Shown here: piece after piece, positions 55,670-64,000 of the stretch
How the letters are laid out: every line of letters starts with the position of its first letter
Position numbering within the stretch: the stretch's first letter is position 1
NCBI GenBank assembly: GCA_030568195.1
Contig: JAJLTO010000005.1
Location: 496,001-560,000 of the forward strand
Length of the DNA: 64,000 nucleotides
Direction of reading: 5' to 3'
From: Dipodascopsis uninucleata var. uninucleata
Lineage: Eukaryota > Ascomycota > Lipomycetes > Lipomycetales > Lipomycetaceae
The notes under the pieces: model-generated
Database searches by the model: none
What the model was told of the DNA's origin: nothing
What the model saw: only the letters and a program-made list of their open reading frames with translations
Program-made: the position numbers and the translations under genes

Positions 55670-57179
55670 ATGGCAGATAAATCAACCATAATTGGTCTAT
55701 ATAGCAAATATGACAAAAAAGCATATACTGATATCATCTTACCAGGAAGCAAAATGCCAAGAATGAGATATTCTATCCGCGTTGATGACCACTCCAGAGA
55801 GTCGAATAGAAATTATTTTGCTGTGCTATTACTGATTTTCATATTGTTTAATACGTGCGATGGCGGCAAGCAAGTGCAGTCCACGTTCTCACCAATGCCA
55901 TGCTATTCAAGTGATGTCGACGCGATGTATGTTGGGGTTTTATAGAAACTGTAGATGATCATTGGACCACGACTTGATACTAACCCTGCATTCATAGTCT
56001 GGCATTTGGTGACTCGTATTCATTTGTACAGGGTACTGCAGGGAGATCGGGATACAGCTTCATAGGAGATAAATTGAACTATGCATTCTCGGCAGATCAG
56101 CTGTTTAGTAGTCAAATACGACCTAATCGAACGAGCGCAGGAGGTCCCAATTGGCTTGAATATCTCACTGGCTGCTACAAAGGCTACCCAAGAGACTGTG
56201 GGACTGAGCTATGGGACTTCTCATTTTCAGGTGCAATAATCTCAGAAAAGTAGTAAGTAGTCAGCGGATGCGTTAAACATTCAAGTCCTGACAGAATGAT
56301 AGTATTGCTAAGAATCATGATTTTACCCTTACTTTCGAAGACCAAGTACAGCAATGGCGGGACTACGCATACGAAGCTTTAGCACTGGACCCTTCCAGAA
56401 CTTTAGTTACAATATTTATAGGGTAGGTTTTTTGGTTTGGGCTGTATTCGCTTATAATCGCTAATACTAATAAACTGTACTCAGGATAAATGATGTCCTG
56501 GCGTCTCCTCACTTGGAGGGTCGGTCTTTTTTCGCCTTTTACTCTGATCTCACGGCTATAATATTTGATTCAGTGGTATGCTAGCGATTAATAATTTTAG
56601 TAGCACTCGTATGCTGGTATTTATTCGTGATTATCTAATTCAGTTCTATTGCTACTATAGAATTCTCTGTATGATAGAGGATTTCGGAATTATCTGGTTC
56701 TCAACGTGCCGCCCTTGGATCGTTCACCTTATGGATACTCCAGAGATGAAGTATTACATGTACCAGAGTACAATGATGCGCTGTATTCTGTTACGAAAGA
56801 CTTTCACTATAAGCATGCCGACGTTCAACTGACCTTTTTTGATACATATGAGTTTTTCAATACTATTCTAGATAATCCAGACAAATACTGCATCCTCGAC
56901 ACAAAAGAGTAAGTCCTTTTCGACCCTAAGCTGCGCAAATAGTAGACTAATAAATACAGTTACTGCAAGTCATTTCCAGAGTCAGACATTGATGTGAACT
57001 CTTCCCATTATAGCTGTCTTTCAAAAGATAAATATTTCTGGCATGGTGGGTACATTTCTTTTGCAACTTACAAATTATACCTCTGACTTACGATATCAGA
57101 TCATATTCATATTTCTACGAGAATCCACAAAGCATTGGCACAAAAACTGAAATCGTTAGAAGGCTGTAATATTATATAG
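55670..57179 (+). CDS. GDSL/CE16-type carbohydrate acetylesterase (7 exons)
   Basis: Exons 55670-55926, 55998-56252, 56303-56422, 56485-56575, 56661-56908, 56960-57045 and 57100-57179 are all in phase and give 378 residues. The SGNH blocks are present: LAFGDSYS (catalytic Ser, about residue 91), GGPNWLEYLTGC and LWDFSFSGA, then TIFIGINDV (GxND), YLVLNVPPLDRSPYG, and WHDHIHIS with the Asp-x-x-His pair. This is the fungal acetylesterase group (CE16) that strips acetyl groups from xylo- and cello-oligosaccharides. The N-terminal about 75 residues include one hydrophobic helix (FAVLLLIFILFNTC), which suggests a signal anchor or late signal peptide. Introns of 50-85 nt include an ATACTAACC branch. 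It is convergent with the reductase gene. Confidence 0.88.
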
Positions 57180-57429
57180 TAGGAAAGCATACGATATTAT
57201 CATGCTGGTGAGTGTGACTCAAGAGGAAAGTAAGCTGGCTGGAAAATATATTTAACAACGGCTGGTCTATGGCTCATATTTTTCGTCTGAAGATCATAGT
57301 TGAGCACACGAATTGTGGAGTACGTTTTTTATTATATCTGAATATATACAATACAAGATCAGTTCAGAAATCAATCTACATTTAGACAACTTCGTTTGAT
57401 TTTGAATATTCACAATTTAAATTCACAAT

Positions 57430-58284
57430 CTAACCCTTGTAAGTGACAGGATCCCATTCAGGCATAGTAACGTAATACTGATCTTCATGAGTCAAGGACT
57501 TCTCGTCTTCAGGAGAAAGTTCGAAATCGAAGACCTCGAGATTTGGCTCCAATCGAGAGGGTGAAATGGTCTTTGGCAAAACAATATAACCCTTCTGCAA
57601 GCTCCATCGCAAAAGAATCTGGGAAGTGGTCTTACCGTACTTCTTAGCCAGAGCCTTAAGCTCAGAGTCGTTGAGCCTCATTCCACGAGTCAATGGAGAA
57701 TAAGCCTCAATCAAAATACCATTGGCAGTGTTGTAATCCACGAGCTCCTTGCGACACAACCAAGGATTAATCTCAACCTGATTAACAACCGGCTTAATCT
57801 TCAATCCATCCCACTCAAGAAGCTCCTTAAGGTGATGGTTACCATAGTTTGAAACACCAATAGATCGGATGACACCCTCCTCAACGAACTCCTGGAGAGC
57901 TTTCCAGCTTTCCAATCGCTGCTGCTTAGTTCCGAAAGGAGCGTGAATAAGCATAAGATCGATGTATCCAAGGTCCTTGACGAGCTCCAGGCTCTTTTTA
58001 ACAGAAGCTCTGACAGAGTCGTATCCTAAAGTTCCAGCTGCGACTTTGGTAGTATAAAAAACATCCTCGCGCTTGTTTGCAAGATCTTCATTGATCCAGT
58101 TCACGATGGCCTCGCCAACCTCCTGTTCATTTTCATAATACTGAGCTGAATCAATATGACGATATCCAACCTTCAATGCATCATAGACAATCTTTCTAGC
58201 CTCGTTTTGGGAAGTGAGATAAACACCGAGACCGACAACCGGGATACTATAACCCGACGAGAGCTTAACAGTTGGAGCTGGCAT
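57430..58284 (-). CDS. Aldo-keto reductase, YJR096W-like (xylose/arabinose reductase type)
   Basis: Single exon of 284 residues. The AKR tetrad is visible: Asp and Tyr in HIDSAQYYENE, Lys in FYTTKV and His in LMLIHAPF, with SIGVSNYG, KPVVNQVEINPWLC and the NADP-binding PKTISPSRLEPNL near the C-terminus. Length and sequence follow budding-yeast YJR096W (282 residues), an NADPH-dependent reductase of xylose and arabinose, including the KR-E-x-FYTTK and LIHAP segments. It would reduce aldoses or other aldehydes in the cytosol. A 14-bp CACGTG palindrome lies about 280 bp upstream. Exact substrate is uncertain, as AKRs are promiscuous. Confidence 0.9.
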   Translation of the reverse strand: MPAPTVKLSSGYSIPVVGLGVYLTSQNEARKIVYDALKVGYRHIDSAQYYENEQEVGEAIVNWINEDLANKREDVFYTTKVAAGTLGYDSVRASVKKSLELVKDLGYIDLMLIHAPFGTKQQRLESWKALQEFVEEGVIRSIGVSNYGNHHLKELLEWDGLKIKPVVNQVEINPWLCRKELVDYNTANGILIEAYSPLTRGMRLNDSELKALAKKYGKTTSQILLRWSLQKGYIVLPKTISPSRLEPNLEVFDFELSPEDEKSLTHEDQYYVTMPEWDPVTYKG

Positions 58285-58734
58285 TATTGTTACTGGATTG
58301 AAAGGATTTCTGAATATACTGTCACCTCAAATAGAGCTTGATGATAAAAAATAATGAAAGCTACCGAAGAAACCACTTTATATTTATCGTGTTTTTGCTT
58401 TAAAGAATTGTCTTCGGTCTTTTTTGATTGAGCCGACTGCCTAATGCCGAGTATGCATTATATTGGGTCATCAGAACTAACTAGAATCTCTGCCGATAAG
58501 CTTAGTAAGCTCGGTACTAAGTTGATGTTGAATACACTATACTAGATCTTAGTCAGTGTATATATCACGTGATATCTGGAACGAAATTTCCATCTAGTAA
58601 ATAAATGATTACGATTGCTACGTATAATGTCACTCATTATCAATAATTAATATTACGAGTAATTATAATAGAACATTCACGAATTTAACAAAAATCCAAG
58701 TAAATAAAATTCAAAGGGGTTTTCAGCGAGAAGT
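58285..58734. other. Spacer: aldo-keto reductase promoter and MFS 3' flank
   Basis: Contains the palindrome at 58562-58575. No gene seen. Confidence 0.55.
58562..58575. promoter_or_regulatory. 14-bp palindrome ATATCACGTGATAT upstream of aldo-keto reductase
   Basis: Perfect palindrome with a CACGTG core, about 280 bp before the reductase ATG. It is the longest of four such sites in the window. Confidence 0.45.
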
Positions 58735-60429
58735 TTACGCATATTGTTCGCTATGTTCAACCTTATGTTTCTCTTCAAACTCTGTGATGGGTGGAAGAGC
58801 CTCGTTAAACAATCCAAGATCACGCCAAATTCTCTTCAAACGCTCTAGATCCTCTTTGCCAGAACCATTCTCATCATCGAATAACTCGTCCATCTCTTCC
58901 AAAGTTCTGCCTTTGGTCTCAGGAACAACAAAGTAAACGTATAACGCACCTCCAATACTGAAGATTCCAAAAAATATGTAAGTTCCGAATCGCATGTTGG
59001 CCAACATATCAGAGGTAGCCATACCAACAGCGAAGTTATTTAGCCAGTTGGAACTAGCACCGATAGAAATACCCTTCGCTCGTACTCCAAGAGGGAATAC
59101 CTCGGAAATAACGACCCAGGCACATGGCCCCCACGAATAACCAAAGTGGATATTGAAAATCCAAACAAACACAACAGCTACCCAACCAGCAGCAGTATGG
59201 GTGCTCCAGGAGTTCTCAAATGAGCCAGAAATTCCCGCAACAATAAAGTGGCATATACCCATTCCAATAGCACCAGTAATTAACACAGGCTTACGACCAA
59301 GCTGATCAACCCAGAGAACGGCGGGGATAGTGGCCAAAAACATGACAACGCCAGACACACCGGATGCCAAGAGTGAGGTAGTGTTTCCGGTAAGACCTAA
59401 ATCTTGGAAGATGAATGGAGCATAGTACAAAATAGCGTTGATACCAGTCCACTGTTGGAACATCATGACAAGAACTGCAATGACTGTTCGCTTTCTAAGT
59501 GACCTATCGGTGACGAGACGCAAGTAGCTATGATATGCGAGTTTGAACCTAGATCCAAACGAGTCATCCTGGTACTGAGGAAACATGGCCTGGCTGGTTT
59601 CCTTGTCGAACAGATACTGGGCCTTGATCTCCAAATATTCAAGAATGACCAGCTCACTATCGACGTCAGCACTCCTTATTCTAGAGATAGTTTTCAAGCA
59701 CTCTTCCGAGCGACCTTCATTCATAAGCCATCGAGGAGACTGTGGCATAAAGATGATACCGATGCCAAGAATAGCAGCAGGCACAATCTGAATACAGATT
59801 GGAACAAGCCAAGCAGCTTTAGACTGGCTATCTCCAGTTCCACCAATATAATTGGTACCATAGCCAATCCAGTAGGCAACCATAATGCCAAAAGTAATTG
59901 AAAGCTGCTGGAGGCCCACAAGTGCGCCTCGAATCTCTGCAGGTGCGAGCTCTGCATTGTACAGTGGGACGATCATCGATAGGGAACCGACACCCATTCC
60001 AGTGATAAATCGACCACCAAGAATGTATGACGGAGCGTTTGCGCATGCCTGGACAATAACACCAATAATGAAGACAAAGACAGCAATAACAACGCAGAGC
60101 TTACGACCGAACCTATCGGCGATGTAGCCATTGGCCAGAGCGCCTACCCAAGCACCGAGCTCGAGAATAGCAGTCAAAAGACCTCTCGCAGTGGGGTTTG
60201 AAATCGATTCAGGGTGCACAGTTTTTGCGAATGATGTCATATTTAAGATTTGGCCAAACATGCCCTGATTATAGCCGTAAACCATACCTCCGAGAGAAGC
60301 GAAGACGGCGATAGCAAAGATAGATCCGTTATACATCAGACCTTTGAGACCTGAAGGCCCCGCGAGTCTTGACCGTCTTTCGGATATAACATTAGGGACA
60401 CCATCATTATTTCCTCCGATTGGTGCCAT
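58735..60429 (-). CDS. MFS sugar transporter (sugar:H+ symporter family)
   Basis: Single exon of 564 residues with 12 predicted membrane helices. Sugar-porter motifs are GGMVYGYNQGMFGQILNMTS in helix 1, ADRFGRK after helix 2, GGRFITGMGVG, PQSPRWLMNEGR before the central loop, QQWTGINAILYYAP in helix 7, DQLGRKP and PETKGRTLEEMDELF at the end. The family carries hexoses, pentoses, disaccharides or polyols across the plasma membrane. QQ-x-TGINAI-YY is typical of hexose/pentose carriers. It is co-oriented with and directly upstream of the aldo-keto reductase, which fits joint sugar uptake and reduction. Substrate is not predictable from sequence. Confidence 0.93.
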   Translation of the reverse strand: MAPIGGNNDGVPNVISERRSRLAGPSGLKGLMYNGSIFAIAVFASLGGMVYGYNQGMFGQILNMTSFAKTVHPESISNPTARGLLTAILELGAWVGALANGYIADRFGRKLCVVIAVFVFIIGVIVQACANAPSYILGGRFITGMGVGSLSMIVPLYNAELAPAEIRGALVGLQQLSITFGIMVAYWIGYGTNYIGGTGDSQSKAAWLVPICIQIVPAAILGIGIIFMPQSPRWLMNEGRSEECLKTISRIRSADVDSELVILEYLEIKAQYLFDKETSQAMFPQYQDDSFGSRFKLAYHSYLRLVTDRSLRKRTVIAVLVMMFQQWTGINAILYYAPFIFQDLGLTGNTTSLLASGVSGVVMFLATIPAVLWVDQLGRKPVLITGAIGMGICHFIVAGISGSFENSWSTHTAAGWVAVVFVWIFNIHFGYSWGPCAWVVISEVFPLGVRAKGISIGASSNWLNNFAVGMATSDMLANMRFGTYIFFGIFSIGGALYVYFVVPETKGRTLEEMDELFDDENGSGKEDLERLKRIWRDLGLFNEALPPITEFEEKHKVEHSEQYA

Positions 60430-61031
60430 TTTGTAGGTTATTGGTACGGGAGTAATTTATTATATATAAACAAGATAGTCTCGGTCTTCTGCAGCGCGCT
60501 TGATAATGTTAGAACAAGCTCGTGTGCCACCACTATGAGCTATGTCAATAAGATGCAAGACGATGAGATAAATGGCAGATCATTAATAAAAATAGTCAGC
60601 GATCCGAGGAATTTATTTAGATTTTATATATACCGTGTGCAATGAGCACGTAAAAACTGTCTATATCCTAACTGCAAGTGCTGATTTTGTCTACAAATTT
60701 AACCGGAATTTGTGGTACTGCCGGTCCTCACAAATAGCCGTTAGAGCATTTGACTGGTAAATCATTTTTCCGTCAAACATCAGAACGTAAATGTATGATA
60801 CATGGCAACATACTATGGGCCTTGATGCGATATGTGCAGTGAGATGGTACGGAAGTGTGGCTTCTAAGGCATCTCGCTCAATGAAGTTGGAGGATATAAC
60901 ACATAATTAAAGTTTTACCCCGCATCTAAGTTAACGCTTATATTACATGCAGAAGTTAAAAATCTGGAGAAGAGCGCTAAAGGGCGCTTAATGTTCTTGC
61001 GAAACTGCTGTCACTACTACTGTTTTGCCAA
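60430..61031. other. Spacer: MFS transporter promoter
   Basis: AT-rich 5' flank of the transporter. No gene or obvious palindrome seen. Confidence 0.5.
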
Positions 61032-61352
61032 ATGTTGCACACGAAGAGACACTCACCTAGGCTGAAAACGTTAGATATTTATCGCGGCCTTTCTTTTATT
61101 GTAGACTTAGCCTGCAAGCTGTGTGTATACTATGCTTCTGCTGCATATATTCAGGGTATAAGTGACTCGGCAGAGCATGTAGTGTGTCAGGACCGTCCGT
61201 ACGAACTATCCGCGGCCATCAGCAAGTGCTTACGATCACAAGATCTTGCGGAGCATGATACACTCATATTTTATACATACTTTGGCTGTTTATGGATATT
61301 GCTTATGAATGCAGTGGGTGTAGGAAACATGGGGCCGGAGTTTGGCCGATGA
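61032..61352 (+). CDS. Hypothetical membrane-protein fragment
   Basis: A 106-codon ATG frame with two hydrophobic stretches (IYRGLSFIVDLACKLCVYYA and TLIFYTYFGCLWILLMNAVG). I recognise no family. A second open stretch follows at about 61451-61750 after a possible acceptor (TTTTAG), so it may be part of a spliced gene or a decayed one. Confidence 0.25.
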   Translation: MLHTKRHSPRLKTLDIYRGLSFIVDLACKLCVYYASAAYIQGISDSAEHVVCQDRPYELSAAISKCLRSQDLAEHDTLIFYTYFGCLWILLMNAVGVGNMGPEFGR

Positions 61353-64000
61353 TATGGGCTTTTTGAGTTCTGTTTCTGATTATTTTTCACCGAGTTTAAT
61401 TGCCTCCTTTGTAGATTTTTAGTATTATCGTTAGTATTAATAATAAAATTTAGGCATCGCGGCCAATAGTGCTGCTGGGGTATCCACCATAGCTCTTCCG
61501 CCATATTTGCAGAATTTCGGGCTGCACTGCAGCTGGTTCGATGGATTCACGATTACACTAAGAATAACCCATCTAGGCATTAGGGCCTGCCGCCGCACGA
61601 AGTTACTCTGCTTAAACACTCGCGAAGTAGGGCTCCAGGACACAAACCATCCGGAGCGCCGGTCTGAGCTCACGCCACTCTTAGAGTTTGGGCCATGTTG
61701 TTTGTCTAAGCCCAACACTGCAATCCCGCCTTCATGTACCTATTCGAAGTGAGTTTAACTCTTCAAGAGACACGGATGGCAGGATAGCGTGGCATAATTG
61801 TTTGTGATCACGGTTAATATGCAACGGTATTTAACCGTCTTCCATGCTCACAGCACCGGATGTTCAGATCTACGGTAGTAGTCTCATTTCAGTAGAAAAC
61901 ATCGCCCGCGCTCAGGAAAGCAGTATGAAGTGACCCATTGAAAGGTCCAATGGAACGGGGAAAAACAAAAGAGACAAGAGACAAGGAGACAATCACATCC
62001 TGTTTCGCTTAAGCTTCTAAATGCTTGTTAGCATACTTGCTCACTGCTCTCCTCTAGTAACACTGTGCTGCCTTAACCTAGTATAACAGCATGCGGGGCG
62101 GCGCGGGGTATCAGCTCTACAATTGCTGATCCTTAGGGCCCGCCATTGAAGGAAACTGTGAGGCTATGGAAGGGTCCCTGAGTATGGGTTCGAATGTAGA
62201 TGGCTGCAGAAGATATAGCTCTTGCAAGCTATCAAGGACGTCGTTTCCAGAAACAATAGTCTCGCCGGTGGCTCTCGCAGACCGCGAGCAGATCTAGCCA
62301 TCCATTCTAACTGCAAATGCTTGAGCTCTCAGCACTTTCGCGCTACCGTCAGATCGTAGGCTCGTCCACACCTGCCCCTTGAACCCGCCAACGCTCGCTG
62401 GCCTAGTGAAACTAGCCTGGAATAGGTCCATGGCGTGAACTCTTTTGGCAAATATGCCCAAATATTCCCTTACAGCCTAATCACGACTGAACAGCAGTCA
62501 GCGCTAGCGTTCGGTCAAGTCTCGTGACTCCCAATGACGTGGGTGTTCATCTTGCCCATAGAACCCACGCAAAGCGTCTATCCAGAGGATAGCAAAAGAG
62601 AAGCGCCGTGTCATTCGGGGCTACAAATGGTGTCATCTGCTATCCTTGAAAATATGACGTCCGCCTAGTATACTGACAAACTACGCATATCTGCTTTCTT
62701 CTGCATGCACCAGCTCGCAGTCAGCAAAACAGCAAGACAGCTGTCTCACGGATCTAGGTCATTTGGTCGTCTCATACGCTGCGCGATTATCTCTATTACA
62801 CTCTAAGTGCTCGGTTTTGCATTTGCTACGAGCTCTCTTATCGAGCAACGCTTAAAGATAACGTCATGCTCACGAGTCTGCTCGTGCACATGTGGCAAAC
62901 ATGTATGCGCGCAGAACTACAAAAGCGAGAATCTTTCATGTGCCAAAGAATAATTAATAGTGTACGCAGAGCAGCTACGTGCATATTGTACTCTCAGTGC
63001 GAAGGCTGCATATATGACGCGAAATTACGATAAATAGACCGCATTATGGCAAGATGAAAAAACGTGATAATCAAACATGATGAACAAAATAAAACATAAT
63101 AAACACCGTCGAGGTTCAAGCTGGCGAGCACTGCCGTAGTCGCCATGCGCCTGCTCGATCGCTTACCCCGCTCGCACTATGTTCTCTACTTCCTTCGTTA
63201 CGTCGTGCCTATAGTCGCAGCTTTCTTCTGCAGTTTACTACTATTTATCCGTGCGAACAGCCGCCTGCACAGTCGGCTGCTTCTCGTTCCCCCAGCTGCT
63301 GGACTGCTCCGTTAGAGTATATACGCCTCGGACAGTGTTACGTAACTCATGACACATCACACAGATTAGTAATCTGTTATCTAATATTTGCTTTTCTGTA
63401 GGACGTAGCTCAAACCCTAAGACTAGGGCAGAATAGAGCAGGATGGAACTGTTTAACCCTACAGCACATCGCGAGCGAGCTAGCCTGGAAAAGGTTTGGG
63501 AGCGTGCGATATATATGCCAGTTGGTTGGCAGGGCAATATTGCTAATGGCTCCAGAACAAAACCTTGTACCTTACGGGTGTGAAAGAAAGCTGGCGCAAG
63601 GCTAGGAATGTGCGCGCCAGAAATTGTGCGTAGAAACTGAGCGAGGAGGCTGAACCAGGAGGAATAAAATACAGCCATTGTCTTACGAATTGCGACTTTC
63701 CATCACAACGCACAGATACGAGCAGTACTGTATCATGCTGATACAGCTCAGCACCGCTGTTAGGGCCATCATCCTGCGTGGGAATCCCTGATGCTTACTA
63801 ACCAGCGACAACAAGACTACTAGCTTTCTGGAGACGCAACGGACAGGAAAGGTCCTCCCCTTCTAGAACCCAAATAAGCTCCAGCCAATAATCTAGCGGG
63901 TCTAGCTTCTGTCTAAAGCTATTCAGCTATGTTTTAGCTGTACAGGCATCCTGGGCTGCTTCTCTATATCGGCATCCAGTAGCGGTCCCGCGTTCATCCG
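61353..64000. other. GC-richer, gene-free right end
   Basis: About 2.6 kb with visibly more G+C than the rest, mainly from 62080 on. It contains a minus-strand stretch at 62117-62476 that is open apart from one interruption (about 120 codons), a minus-strand 145-codon frame at 63241-63678, and a plus-strand 57-codon frame at 63145-63318 with one hydrophobic helix. None resembles a known family. No terminal repeats or tRNAs are seen. Confidence 0.4.

Noticed and set aside
1-64000. CTG read as serine
   Set aside because: CTG occurs at positions that are leucine in the families (for example in CCT4 and RPT1), so the standard code fits.

Overview
The window is nuclear DNA of an ascomycete yeast or yeast-like fungus. 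It has closely packed single genes on both strands, AT-rich spacers, introns of about 50 to 260 nt with GTAAGT/GTATGT/GTGAGT donors, CTAAC/CTGAC/CTAAT branch sites and TAG/CAG acceptors, and fungus-typical products (REG1, PIL1, SSR4, CGR1, MTM1). CTG codons fall at conserved leucines (for example in CCT4), so a CTG-Ser code is unlikely. ARL8, an ELMO protein, SSR4 and genes with six introns argue against the Saccharomyces group. An early-branching Saccharomycotina or a Taphrinomycotina yeast fits best, but the species cannot be named from the sequence.

Left half (1-44 kb) is mostly housekeeping. In order: the end of an ABCB-type transporter; a GRF zinc-finger protein; an ELMO protein (LMO1-like); the PP1 regulator REG1; a 4 kb stretch with little except tRNA-Ile(AAT); CGR1; a sortilin (VPS10 family); a coiled-coil protein; cytidine deaminase CDD1; NAD(P)HX dehydratase; a Myb/SANT-like protein; SDH1; RPT1 and CCT4 on a shared promoter; a MICOS subunit; an SSR4-like protein; a small mitochondrial membrane protein; ARL8; PIL1; MTM1; a four-CX9C protein; and an NRAMP metal transporter. 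Many of these needed exon reconstruction. I joined exons only where reading phase, splice sites and family similarity agreed.

Right part (45-60.5 kb) is metabolic and looks accessory. It holds a cytosolic GH3 beta-glucosidase, tRNA-Thr(AGT), a dihydroxyacetone-synthase-like transketolase, a relic of an oligopeptide transporter, a seven-exon GDSL/CE16-type acetylesterase, an aldo-keto reductase resembling the yeast xylose/arabinose reductase YJR096W, and an MFS sugar transporter. Together they could deacetylate, import, cleave and reduce plant-derived sugars and pass the carbon to the pentose phosphate route. That linkage is inference. The last 3.5 kb is richer in GC and has no gene I can identify.

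The most unusual gene structures are a 10-nt microexon in ARL8, a PIL1 start codon split by an intron (AT/G), and a perfect 13-bp hairpin just before the acetylesterase start codon.
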